A stretch of 64,000 nucleotides of DNA from positions 1 to 64,000 of the forward strand of contig JALKBU010000019.1 of assembly GCA_023091735.1 (NCBI GenBank), in the 5' to 3' direction. The notes under the pieces were generated by a model. It was given only the letters and a program-made list of their open reading frames with translations. It was not told the origin of the DNA and ran no database searches. The position numbers and the translations under genes were made by a program. Position 1 is the first letter of the stretch, and each line of letters begins with the position of its first letter. Positions 7,863 through 18,164 of this stretch are shown here, one piece after another. Source of the stretch: Trichomonas tenax (taxonomy: Eukaryota; Parabasalia; Trichomonadida; Trichomonadidae).

Positions 7863-9598
7863 GAAAGAAAGTGAAAAGACCACCTAACTGTCAATTTTTC
7901 GGTTTCTCCAATCACTTTTCCATTTTCTTTGCTTGACGGCCAACCGTCACTTTTTGGTGTATAACAACGCGAATCCTCTATTTTTGGAATCTCCATCACA
8001 TGGAATAACTATGTTTTGAATATTGTTTCATTTTTCATTCTCTGTTGAATAAAAATCAATTTTTAGATGTCACATACCATGGAAACCCTATATATAAAAT
8101 TTTATGACTTTTTATTTTCAATAAAATTGAAATCGATTTTAATTCGATTTTTAAATAATAAATCTTATATACATTCTATATTTAAAATATCAAATGATTT
8201 TAAACGATCTGTCGATCAAAAATTAATTTTAATTTGATTTTATTGTTTGGAATATCAAATGAATATAATTTTTGAAATCACATTTTTTGCGATTTTTTAT
8301 CTTGCAAAAATTGATTTTAAGTTGATATTTAGGATGTATATCTGATTTAAACGATATATTTCGAATCCTGAAAATTTTCATTTGTATAATCTCAATTCGC
8401 TTTTTTATTCATAATTTAGATTACATATTTTGTGTCTATAATAATCCTAAAGTTTTACAAAAATTTTGCTGAAGATTACATCTTCGGGTCAAAACCGAAG
8501 ATCATGTATCTGCCTGTTATATTCAATTTTTTTGTTGTTGTCTCAGATCTCCAATGTTGTCGCTGAGTTTCTTGTCATATTTTTCAATAATCACCAAATC
8601 TCGAGGTTGAGCTTTATGAATAATAGAACTAAGCTGTAAAAGATTAAGGCATGATTGTCTATGAATTGCTAAAGGATATTGTCATTAATGAATTTGATTT
8701 GTCGATGTATCTATTGATCTACCTATAAGATTTTGAGATTATTCCACCCTATTGATGACAAGCTTATTTTACAAATATTAACAGACTTATTCAATTACAT
8801 AATCAAATGCAAATATCATATCAACCATTTCCGATTTGCTATTGACATACGAATTGCTTAGGTCAATTGTGACCATGGAATAACTGAAGAAGCAATTATC
8901 TCTTAATGATGATATTTGATTGATATCTCATGGAAAAATAGTTCCAATTGCCATTTTATTGAATTAGTAACATTTCCAACATAATGATAACATGTTTCAA
9001 ATGGAAGCTTCTACACTTTCATGTTACAGTCATAGATAATTGATTCATTTTTGGTTAAATGATAATACGTTTTCAGTATGTTTAAACATTGATATCTATG
9101 GAGAAACATTCCTATTGTTTACTGTATGAAATTAATATACAAATTAGAACTTTCTATTATTGCTTAGCTTGTTTCAATATTGTCTATTGATGCAATGAAT
9201 TGCCTCCACAGTTCTAACATATTGTGCATATTCAAATCATTGTCATGCATATTTATTATTGCAATATGAGATTAAATTGATTTATATGATATTTCCTAAT
9301 AATATCTTAGATATAGAACTACCATATGCTATATATAATTGGGTAGAAATTATAGGATTCTATAATGAAGTGATCAATGCCTATTTTTCGAGATACTGAA
9401 TATATCGATGTAATCCATAAATACATCCAATACATCAAAATTAATGAATTTTTGCATGGTTATATCTGTTTAAAATAGAAATATTGAAATTATCAAAATC
9501 ATTTTTTTTGTTAATAAGTTATATCGCCTATGTACGAACGGTCCAATAGCCACAAAACATTTATAATTTGTTTCTTCAAAGAGAAAATTGCCATTAAA
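7863..9598. other. 1.7-kb AT-rich region without a convincing gene
   Basis: Only short frames broken by stops are present. A minus-strand open stretch at about 8530-8690 without a start may be a remnant, but I cannot assign it. The initiator region of the NDK gene occupies the first 25 bases. Just before 9599 the sequence TTGCCATTAAA may be the initiator of the next gene. Confidence 0.5.
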
Positions 9599-10264
9599 AT
9601 GTTGACCAAATCTTTTGCTTTGGGCAGATTTGTTTTAGGTCCATTAGAAAATAACGTATATCTCCTCAAAATGGCCAACAGAGTCCTCGTCGTCGATCCT
9701 TCATGCCAAGGAAAGGATATTGCCGATTATATCAAAGAAAAATATCCAAATAATCCGGTTGACATCTATTTAACACACGGTCACAGCGACCATATCGGTG
9801 GTGTTGCCGAATTATGCGATATTTTCCCAGAAACAAAGATATATGGATCATCAAAAGATGAACCTTTATACACACAGGCTAGATACAATCTTTCAAATCA
9901 GTCCGGAGTGGCCTTTGATATCAAGAAGTACCTTGATAGGATGGAATATGTCGATAAGATCAAAGATCTCAAAATTAAGTTCGATAACATTGAGTTTGAG
10001 ATCTTTGAAACACCAGGGCATACACCAGGTGGCACATGCCTCTACAATAAAGAGTCAAAGACACTTTTCACAGGTGATACATTATTCCAAGGCTCTGTTG
10101 GTAGAGCTGACTTCCCTCTCAGTGATGGAAAGGTCCTCATTAAGAACATCGTCGATAAATTATTAAAGTTACCTGATGATACAATGGTTTTCCCTGGACA
10201 CGGTGATCCATCTACAATTGGAGATGAAAAGAAGTACAATCCATTCTTGAAGTACAAGTTATAA
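9599..10264 (+). CDS. metallo-beta-lactamase-fold hydrolase (glyoxalase II-like)
   Basis: A 221-residue hydrolase with the MBL-fold metal motif THGHSDHIGG, a later TPGHTPGG, the FTGDTLFQGSVGRADFP block with the bridging Asp, and FPGHGDPS near the end. This pattern matches bacterial-type glyoxalase II/YcbL-like enzymes, which hydrolyse thioesters such as S-lactoylglutathione; the substrate here is unknown. The frame is open from 9530, but ATG at 9599 lies directly behind TTGCCATTAAA. Homologues usually begin at about FVLGPLE. The extra N-terminus MLTKSFALGRF resembles a trichomonad hydrogenosomal presequence (ML start, basic, Arg before the cleavage site). Bacterial-like sequence suggests an old lateral transfer, which I have not tested. 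Confidence 0.88.
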   Translation: MLTKSFALGRFVLGPLENNVYLLKMANRVLVVDPSCQGKDIADYIKEKYPNNPVDIYLTHGHSDHIGGVAELCDIFPETKIYGSSKDEPLYTQARYNLSNQSGVAFDIKKYLDRMEYVDKIKDLKIKFDNIEFEIFETPGHTPGGTCLYNKESKTLFTGDTLFQGSVGRADFPLSDGKVLIKNIVDKLLKLPDDTMVFPGHGDPSTIGDEKKYNPFLKYKL

Positions 10265-11014
10265 ATGAAATACCAAATATCTGTAAATAATCAAATAATT
10301 CAATCTTCACAAGTCAATTACAAACGTATAGTCCATCTATCATCAGAGCTACTCATCTGTAGAGTATGAGAAACACAATTTTAATATTGATAGTTTTTTC
10401 TAAATTCAATATAGGTAAGCATCTTTAGTTGATTTATATATAACTTTAGAATTATATCTTATTTGCGTCTTCTATTTATGTTATCATTATGGATCTTTTT
10501 AATCTTTTTTCTAATTTTTATGTTATCAAGCCAATAATTGATGGTTACAGTAAGCTACATTTCAGAAATATGTTCATCATATAGGCAAATGAAGATATTG
10601 AATTTTGCGAAATTTCAAATTATAAGATTAACAAAAAACAATGAATTATTGAGCGTCAGAAAAAATTTATGGAAAAAAACATGAAAGAAAATATATTTCT
10701 CAATGTATTATTAGTCACAATAAGTTCTGAGTAGGAAATATTAAAAATCAATTGAAATAGTTCGTGTTGAAAATTATTTTACTGCTAGTTCGTTTATACA
10801 CACGATTTGACATATAAATGCAACGTCTTTTTTCTTTCGTTGAATATCATTTATAAGGTTAATGTAGTTTTTCAAAGAGAAAGGTTTTTGATTGGATATC
10901 GTTAGCTCACAACAAGTGCAATGCCAGTGAAAGTTCAGCGTGGAATATTTCAATTATAACCAGAATATATTTTTATTCGAACTGAAAAAAATAATATAAA
11001 TATACAAATACAAG
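10265..11014. other. 750-bp AT-rich intergenic region
   Basis: This lies downstream of the MBL-fold gene and downstream of the minus-strand Myb pseudogene, so it is a convergent 3' region. I see no frame above about 40 codons, no RNA gene and no clear repeat. Confidence 0.5.
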
Positions 11015-11785
11015 TTAAAGGTCAAATGGTATGTCTCCAGCTGTAGTGAATGCTGAGTGATTTTCTGTAATTGGAAGCGAAATTTCGGAGAAATCTTCGA
11101 TTTCTAGTCTTTGTGGATTGCCAGATAAAATCGGAAGCTTCTCAATCTTGTTGTCAAACATTTCAAGTGAAGAGTCGGGAATAAATTGTGATAATTCTGT
11201 AGATTCTTCGTTATTAGGTAGATCAAGTGTATCTACATCCGAATTCTTCTGCTTGTACTTCTTGTCTCTGCAAATAGGATTGATGTGAACATTATATCTA
11301 TTTTTGAGGAAATTTGCAGTGCACCCAGGGAAAAACTGTGTTAGGTGACTCCATTTAGGCTCCATTTGAGTATACAGAGAGTTCAGTTTCTCATCATCGC
11401 TTGGTTTCCAATTATCGTGAGATATTCCAGGCGCAAGATATTTTTTATATCTTTCATGACACTGGCGCTTTGTCTTTTCTGGAATAAAGGCTGCAACTTC
11501 ACCCTAGTTCTTATCGCCAAACAAAGAAACTAATAGAACCAATATTTGATCCTCTTTTTCTGCAAAAAGTCGCTTTTTCCCTTGTTTGTTCGACTGATTC
11601 CTCTTCTCCTGCTCATATTTGTAGCTTTTCACTATATTCGAGGTACTCCAATATAGTGTTCGATTTATTTCCCCGCATTTTAAAAACCTGTCACTTTTTG
11701 AGATTTTAAATCGACTATAGTTCTCTATTCCAAGAAACACAAATTTAACAAAATTCGGATCTGCAACGTCCTCAAAGTATGTCAC
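11015..11785 (-). pseudogene. Myb two-repeat DNA-binding protein, interrupted by a TAG codon
   Basis: One reading frame runs from about 11785 to 11015 with a single in-frame TAG at 11506-11504. Before it, KRLFAEKEDQI begins a Myb repeat. After it, the frame continues GEVAAFIPEKTKRQCHERY, which completes that repeat, and then NWKPSDDEKL to FLKNRY gives a second one. The stop sits exactly where Myb repeats carry a tryptophan (GDKNxGEVAAF), so TGG to TAG is the simplest explanation. No ATG opens the frame: the nearest candidate near 11785 is GTG, preceded by AAAA. Both points indicate a dead gene. The downstream ATG at 11365 could at best give a one-repeat fragment. Myb proteins regulate transcription in trichomonads. 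Confidence 0.75.
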
Positions 11786-11799
11786 TTTTATTTACAATG

Positions 11800-13724
11800 A
11801 GATTCAGTAATGTTTTTCGACGGATATATCCAGCTTTTCCGCACACATTGTTGTAATGTGGTCTATGTTGATGTTACACTCATTGTAGAGTCTCATCTCT
11901 TCTTATTTCAATCTGGTGCTCTTTCATATTCAAATCAAGAAATTTCGATCGAGTAAGGTACCTTCATTAGAATAAATGCAGCAACAAACCAAGCTATAAC
12001 AATTAGAAGAAAATCAGGCACTCCCAGAACGTTTATTTACACATCTTTGTTCTGGGACTGCACTTCTAAAACCTTTGGAGATGCAATTCTCGTAGGTTTC
12101 ACGTTTGGACAGTTTGCGATGGAAAAACATGCGCCAAGGGCTGTAGAGCGACAAAACAAGGAATGTTTATCAACATTAATGTCATGAAATCAGGAAGCAG
12201 CATAATTAACTCGATATTAATGGAATCAATACATTCATGCAGTGGCAATGGTTCTCCTTTCCTCACAGATTCGACAATCTCTTCAACTTACGAATCGATA
12301 AATTGGACAAATGTAAGTATGACAAATAACATTGGACAGTATGGTTGTGTTGCTTCATTACAGTACTCCAATGGGTTCTCTAACGGTGTTTCGTACTTTA
12401 ATGCTTATAACAACACAATTAACAACGATTTTGGTTTAATTTCAAGATATAAAGAGCTAACAAGCACAGCATGCACATACAATATGTTAAACATCATTGA
12501 AAATCTCTGTGAAGGCAATGCTGGTGCTTCAGTTTTCTTTGTTCAAGAGAGAAAAAATTCAATAATTTCTAATTGTAATATAATTAGCAATGGTATGTCG
12601 TATCTGGTTTCTTCAGCCAATTCTGCAATCATTTTCACTGTTACAAACTGTTTTACAGATAATATTCATGAAAGTAATTGCGTTATTAACTTCAATCAAA
12701 ATAGAACAGATTTGATGAACATTGACACGAGTTATTTCAAATCAGGGATGTGCATTTGGTTGGACGCATCCACTGTTGAAACACCAGTGATAACCCCTTT
12801 CACCACACCATTCACCATTCCTTCAACAACGCCAATAATGACACTGATAACAACACCTTCAACTACACCATTAACAACTCCTTTCATAACACCTTCATTC
12901 ACTCCATTCACAACGCCATCAGATACTCCATCAACTACACCACATGACACCATCCACAACCCCAATTAATACTCCTTCCACAACACCATCAACCACTCCT
13001 TTAACAACACCATCAACGACATTAGAAATAACTCCATCAACAACACCCTCAACTCCGCCTTTAGAAACACCAGAAATAACTCCATTTAATACTCCTTTCA
13101 CTACACCATCAACGACACCATTAATAACACATTTTGAGACTTCTTCATCAACACCAAAAGAAACTCCAATATCAACACCTTCATTCACTCCTCTAATAAC
13201 TCCTTCAACAACACCAATGAATTCACCAGCGCAGACAGCTCCAAAAACACCTGAAACAACACCATCAACTACTCCAAGTTCTTCTCCATCTTTGACACCA
13301 TTCACAACGCCAATGACATCGCCAAAGAAAACACTATTTACAACTCCAATAACAACACCATCATCTTCACCAAAAGTTCCAAGAACACCTTTTAATACTC
13401 CATTCACAACGCCAGAACATTCACCACATAAAACTGCTGAAACAACACCAAAGCAAACTGCAAAAGCTTCACTATCAAGTTCGCAATCAATTGATATTGG
13501 ATCAAGCAATCGTAATAATAATGAGTATTCACAAGTCAAAGATAAACTCCAAAAAAAAGCATTTCTCATCAAATGATCTGCTTTATATCCTTTTGGCCAT
13601 TGGCGGTGTAGCAGTAATTTCTCTCATAGCTATTATTGCTTTCATCATTCATCGCAGGAAGCAAAAAGATGACGAAGACTTCAGTGAAGAAAATTTGTAT
13701 TTGTTCACTCTTAGAATAGAATAA
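11800..13724 (+). pseudogene. surface membrane protein with Thr/Pro stalk, multiply frameshifted
   Basis: The remains of a type I surface protein are spread over all three plus-strand frames. About 11840-12100 encodes a start region with TSLFWDCTSKTFGDAI, ended by stops. 12163-12969 continues with an ectodomain rich in Asn/Ser and cysteines. From about 12770 a Thr/Pro-rich stalk of TTP and TPS triplets begins. It changes frame near 12945-12960 (second frame 12944-13576) and again near an A8 run at 13552-13559. After that the third frame (to 13724) supplies a membrane anchor (about LLYILLAIGGVAVISLIAI), then HRRKQK and a short acidic cytosolic tail. The order ectodomain-stalk-anchor-tail is coherent, so this was one gene. 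A decayed copy of the same kind lies at 42951-43979. Confidence 0.7.
12770..13470 (+). repeat. Thr/Pro-coding degenerate repeat (ACACCA/ACTCC type)
   Basis: About 700 bases are built from variants of AC(A/T)CC(A/T) (TCA/TTC)AC(A/C)AC triplets. They encode repeated TTP, TPS and TPF units, the stalk of the surface-protein pseudogene. Copies vary at synonymous and non-synonymous sites. The antisense frame is open too, giving Gly/Val repeats, which is an artefact of the composition. Confidence 0.8.
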
Positions 13725-14088
13725 TTGTATATTTCTCTTTTTTGAGTAACCAATCGAGAAATTTTATTTTATAGACATTAAACTATATATCAATTATAAT
13801 TTCAATGTTATATGAGTATATTCGATTATTTAAGCGGAATTCGCGAAATAATTTGTTAATTTACTTTTATTTTATAAAATATTTGTTTTGCAATTTTAAT
13901 TTCGATGTCAACACAGTGAATCTTATTATTTGCTGAACATTGAGATAACGAATCAAAAAAAAATTAAATAAATTTTAAATATTTGTGTTACAAAGTGTAT
14001 ATACGATATTATAGTTTTATTTGTCTGATAGAATAATATGGATATGTGTTTTAAGTAATATTCGTATTTAATATTTTTGAAATATCCG
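13725..14088. other. AT-rich intergenic region between convergent genes
   Basis: This is a 3' region for both the surface-protein pseudogene and the NUDIX gene. I see no open frame, RNA gene or repeat. Confidence 0.5.
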
Positions 14089-14664
14089 TTATAAGAATTT
14101 TTGTGCGCGTTCAATGATCTTCTTGAATATAGGGTGGATCATGAACTCATCATTGACTGTGAAAACGTCCTCAACAGGAACCCATTTAACTCCAGAATTT
14201 TCATCTGGTTTAATTTGAAGGACAGCCTGTTCGTCTGCCTCCAAAATGTACGTGAGGTTAATGTGCTGGTGACTTGAGACCCACTTTCCGTTCTTAATAT
14301 GTCCCCAAACAGGAATGATGTCGAGACTTACTGGATCCGTTGTTATTGGCTTCACGTCGATTCCTGTCTCTTCCTTGGCCTCTTTCATCGCGACGTGGAG
14401 GAAATCTGGGTCTCCATCATTGTGGCCACCTGTCCAAGTCCAAGATTTGTAGATGTTGTGGTAGATAAAGAGTGTCTTTGTCCTCTCTTTGTTGAAAATG
14501 AATGAAGAAGACGTGAAATGGGCGAAAACATTTTCCCTTAACAACATATTATCAAAGGAATCGATGTATTTCAAGCTAGTGATCTGGTCCTGCTTCTCCT
14601 GGTCACACTGTGCGTTGAACTCTGCGATTGTTTTTCTAAGCCTCGCGTTGTCTTCAGAACTCAT
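14089..14664 (-). CDS. NUDIX hydrolase
   Basis: A 191-residue NUDIX-fold enzyme, a class that cleaves nucleoside diphosphates linked to other groups. The NUDIX box is at residues 80-102, G-HNDGD-P-DFLHVAM-KEAKEETGI. Against GX5EX7REUXEEXGU it keeps the metal-binding EAKEE and GI, but has Pro at the first Glu and Lys for the Arg. Around it are AHFTSSSFIF and YHNIYKSWTWTGGHNDGD, which look like a bacterial (Firmicute-type) subfamily. The N-terminal 40 residues are helical and charged. The ATG is preceded on the coding strand by AAAAAAGTGAGC, one of the AAAAGTG elements seen in this window. Substrate unknown; activity plausible. Confidence 0.85.
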   Translation of the reverse strand: MSSEDNARLRKTIAEFNAQCDQEKQDQITSLKYIDSFDNMLLRENVFAHFTSSSFIFNKERTKTLFIYHNIYKSWTWTGGHNDGDPDFLHVAMKEAKEETGIDVKPITTDPVSLDIIPVWGHIKNGKWVSSHQHINLTYILEADEQAVLQIKPDENSGVKWVPVEDVFTVNDEFMIHPIFKKIIERAQKFL

Positions 14665-15084
14665 GAAGCAATCAGCTCACTTTTTTGTGAGCAATTGCGA
14701 AAAAGAAGAATTTTGGAATATCAACCCAGCATTCGATACTTTTAAGAAAAATATTGTAAAATTTGCGATTATTTGTCACTTTTATTTGTAAAAATTGCCA
14801 TCTACATAAAAATGCCATGTAAACAAATATTGACATGTAAGTGTCAAGGTTAAAATATATCAATCAAAACCATTCTAAAAATATAACCCCAACAAAACTT
14901 AAAATCAAAATTTGTCATGTAAATTTTTGTGACGATTATTTTAAAAATAAACATTGATAAAAATAATATTCATAATGAATAAAACATTTTGTCTTTCAAA
15001 AAATACAAGTAAAAGTGAATTTTGTCGTGTAAAATATTTAAAGCTTTACAACTCTGACGAAAATCAACGTAATTATTTAAAAGA
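14665..15084. promoter_or_regulatory. divergent intergenic region with several TGTAAA-type motifs
   Basis: This separates the NUDIX gene (minus) and the PA14/EGF gene (plus). Plus-strand GTAAA-type motifs occur at 14788, 14819, 14837, 14919, 15009 and 15029. Fuller forms are GCCATGTAAA, GACATGTAAG, GTCATGTAAA and GTCGTGTAAA. The last is 56 bases before the ATG at 15085. All point toward the PA14/EGF gene. A role in transcription is inferred from the recurrence of position and orientation before other genes. Confidence 0.45.
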
Positions 15085-18000
15085 ATGCTTTTTGCTGTTT
15101 TCTTTTGTTTCTGCATCTCAATGATTGTTCCTACGGGTTATACTCCAGGCCTTAACTACGAGGTATATGACGGAGAAGTCCTATTTTCGCGATTATCAGA
15201 GAAAAAAATAATTCCTGACGGAAATATCGGCGAATTCAAGTTCCTTTACAAAGGAATCATCGTCCACGGATCGTTTAACCCCCAAACTACAGGCAAATAC
15301 AAATTCCGCGTTCGTGGCAAATCATATATTCAGTTCACTATCACAGTAGACGGCAAAAAATACACCCATCCGAACTCTTTGGGCCCCGCCGGCAATTGCT
15401 GGTACTGGACTTACGACGACCAATCGTCAGAAGAGTTCACTCTTTATGCAGGAAAGCTTTATCCGTTCGAAGTGAAACTTAGAACAGGCTGCAACATATA
15501 CACGCAGTGGCTGTACATAGAGACGTCCAAAGACGGCGGAAATTGGGAATTTACACAAGATTGGGTCACATCGGACACAGAAACGTGCTATCCGGGCTTC
15601 TATGGGCAGAACTGCCAGAATCAGTGCGTCATTGATTGCAATGGACACGGAAGATGCGATGATGGACCACAAGGAACAGGAAATTGCATTTGTGATGAAG
15701 GATATATTCCTCCGCACTGCGAGAGCAAAACTCCGTTTGTTCCACCAGGCTGCAATGCAGGAGCGCAATGGGTCACTTATGCTGATGAAATTTGGTTTGC
15801 GAGAATCACTGAGAATAAGACTGTTCCACAGATCAATTTCTCAACTCTTGGCTACACTTATAACGCTGTCGTTGTGTCTGGTTCGATTCTCGTTCCGATT
15901 TCCGGAGATTATCAATTTAGAATCGTTGCAAAGCCATATGGACAATTAACTATTAACGGAAAGTTATACCCAAGCAGTTTAGGCCCTGCTGGTTCATGTT
16001 TGGGCGTTTTCATCGATGATTACGCAACTGATTCAATTTTCATGTTCGCGAACCAAACAGTTCCGTTCACCATCAAATATAGAGCCGGTTGTGGCCTCTA
16101 CAGCAAGAAACTCGAACTGTATTGGAAGAACGGCCCTCAGTGGGGTGGCGATCTTCCGCGTGCTCCTTGGGAGTATCTTCCAGCGACTACTTTGTTCCAG
16201 TGCTCTTCGCAGGAGTGCGTTCCAGGAATGTACGGCCCTGACTGCAGAGGAATCTGTCCAAACTGCCCAGAACACTCTAAATGCTTCGATGGATTGCTCG
16301 GTAATGGAACTTGTTTGTGCGACACAGGATTCTTCGGCAATAAGTGCCAAGACGCATGCGCGAAGAATGCTGACTGCGGAGAATACGCTGCTTGCTACCA
16401 AGGCAAGTGCTACTGCAATGATGGATACTACGGCGGCCACTGCGAGAGGCAGTGTAACGCTTCAGAGACGTGCAGCGGACATGGCATTTGCAACCATGAA
16501 GGAAAGTGCGTTTGCCACGAAGGTTTCTACGGCGATGATTGCAGGAGAACAACGCCAAACATTCCACCGTCAGAGGACTGCGATCATGGCGTAATGTACA
16601 CAAGATATAAGAACGAAATCACATTCGAAGGCGTCGTTGAAGGCCCAGAGCCAAAGGACAACGTCGACATCCTCGTTGGCGGATACACATACAACTCCGC
16701 GCACGTCACGGGATCTGTCATCCTCAACGACACGAGATCAGTCCAATTTAAGGTCATCGGAAAGCCAATCGGGCAGCTTGCAATCAACGGACAGACAGTC
16801 CCATCAACTATTGGAACGGCCGGACGCTGCGATAACGGGCAGACAGAGACTGCCACATCATTCATGACACTTCTCGGACACAAGTATTATCCATTCCAGA
16901 TCAATTACCGTTCCGGATGCTCTCTCTACACACAGCGCATTCAGCTCTATTGGCGATTCAGTGAGTCGGAGGAATTCGTCCTCGTTCCAAACAACAACCT
17001 CAGAGTCTGCACAGACAGGCAGTGCTTGGATCGCTACTCCGGACAAAACTGCACAGACTACTGCAACCTCGACTGCGGTGACCACGGATACTGCTACCAG
17101 GACGAAGTCAACAAGCAGACGATGTGCATGTGCGAAGAGAACTACTACGGCCGCGACTGCAGGACATATTGTGATCCAAAGACAAGCTGCGGCGAACACG
17201 GCCAATGCTCGCTTGACGGAAAGTGTCAGTGCCAGGCAGGATATTCTGGTCCTAACTGCACTTTGGAGCAGTATGCAAGCCTTTCTGGTGACTCCATTTC
17301 ATGCCCGCAGTCTGCAAACTTGTTGTGGCACACTGATGAAAACTTCGGAACAGTCAAGAAGCGCGTCACTGTCAATTCTGCATCTGTCGAAATCGACAAC
17401 AAGACGAACTACGAGTCGATCACAATATCCGGTTCCCTCTCTGCTCCAGAGTCAGGTTTGTACAGATTCAGAGCTGAAGGTAAACCAACAGTCCACTTGT
17501 CGATCCTTCCAGACTGGGAGATCGCCAATCCAGACTTCCCAACTGAAATTTGCGACAACAGGACAGTGATTGCTGAAACAAATCCAAAGGAAATGACCGT
17601 CCACAAGCTTTATCCATTCGTCCTTCAGTACAGGAGTGGATGCGGCCGTCAGGACCTCAACAAGGAGCTTAAGTTGATGTATCAGATGGCAGACAAGAAT
17701 GGATCATTCATCGATTGCCTTTGGCAAATCGTTCCTGCAACGATGCTCAGAAGCTGCTCCGCGTATCAATGCGAGCTTGGATACTTCGGCAACCAGTGCA
17801 CAAGGATGTGTGGCGACTGTGGTGACAACGGTGTCTGCGTCGATGGTATCGATGGCGATGGAAAGTGCTTATGTAATGACTGGTACATTGGTGACAGCTG
17901 CCAGTACAACACATTCACACTTGCTATGCTCACATTCGCTGTTTTCTTCATCCTCTCCATCATTTGGGTCTGCTGGCCTTCGAAGCTCAAAGAGGAAGCC

Positions 18001-18096
18001 ACTGACGAAGATCTCGATTCAATGAGAGAGCCTGGTGAGTTAGCAACAATTGGAGACCTCAGATCAACTCTCTTGGATTCCACAAATGCTGAATAA
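15085..18096 (+). CDS. type I membrane protein with four PA14-like and several EGF-like modules
   Basis: A 1,003-residue secretory-pathway protein. Residues 1-17 are a signal peptide (MLFAVFFCFCISMIV). Four related beta-rich modules of PA14/fibro-slime type lie at about 25-150, 225-350, 505-625 and 745-875. Each has a GSxxxPxxGxYxFR-like strand, a SLGPAG-type turn in the early copies, and YPFxxxYRxGCxLY before the last strand. EGF-like cysteine modules follow each one (about 168-212, 373-420, 425-488, 645-725 and 890-935), with CxCxxGFYGxxC endings. A membrane helix at about 943-963 is followed by a 40-residue acidic tail. The design suggests an adhesion or ligand-binding receptor at the cell surface. 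Composition is more GC-rich than neighbours. Partner and exact role unknown. Confidence 0.85.
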   Translation: MLFAVFFCFCISMIVPTGYTPGLNYEVYDGEVLFSRLSEKKIIPDGNIGEFKFLYKGIIVHGSFNPQTTGKYKFRVRGKSYIQFTITVDGKKYTHPNSLGPAGNCWYWTYDDQSSEEFTLYAGKLYPFEVKLRTGCNIYTQWLYIETSKDGGNWEFTQDWVTSDTETCYPGFYGQNCQNQCVIDCNGHGRCDDGPQGTGNCICDEGYIPPHCESKTPFVPPGCNAGAQWVTYADEIWFARITENKTVPQINFSTLGYTYNAVVVSGSILVPISGDYQFRIVAKPYGQLTINGKLYPSSLGPAGSCLGVFIDDYATDSIFMFANQTVPFTIKYRAGCGLYSKKLELYWKNGPQWGGDLPRAPWEYLPATTLFQCSSQECVPGMYGPDCRGICPNCPEHSKCFDGLLGNGTCLCDTGFFGNKCQDACAKNADCGEYAACYQGKCYCNDGYYGGHCERQCNASETCSGHGICNHEGKCVCHEGFYGDDCRRTTPNIPPSEDCDHGVMYTRYKNEITFEGVVEGPEPKDNVDILVGGYTYNSAHVTGSVILNDTRSVQFKVIGKPIGQLAINGQTVPSTIGTAGRCDNGQTETATSFMTLLGHKYYPFQINYRSGCSLYTQRIQLYWRFSESEEFVLVPNNNLRVCTDRQCLDRYSGQNCTDYCNLDCGDHGYCYQDEVNKQTMCMCEENYYGRDCRTYCDPKTSCGEHGQCSLDGKCQCQAGYSGPNCTLEQYASLSGDSISCPQSANLLWHTDENFGTVKKRVTVNSASVEIDNKTNYESITISGSLSAPESGLYRFRAEGKPTVHLSILPDWEIANPDFPTEICDNRTVIAETNPKEMTVHKLYPFVLQYRSGCGRQDLNKELKLMYQMADKNGSFIDCLWQIVPATMLRSCSAYQCELGYFGNQCTRMCGDCGDNGVCVDGIDGDGKCLCNDWYIGDSCQYNTFTLAMLTFAVFFILSIIWVCWPSKLKEEATDEDLDSMREPGELATIGDLRSTLLDSTNAE

Positions 18097-18164
18097 TTTT
18101 ATTTTTACTTCTATTTGTAAATCATTTCATTTTATATAAAACATTAATATATTTATAAACACAA

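Noticed and set aside
8530..8690. Minus-strand open stretch ending in QQQKN then a stop
   Set aside because: No start, a stop just upstream and no recognised family; at most a remnant.
12931..13572. Minus-strand 213-codon Gly/Val repeat frame
   Set aside because: Mirror of the Thr/Pro-coding repeat on the plus strand; composition artefact.
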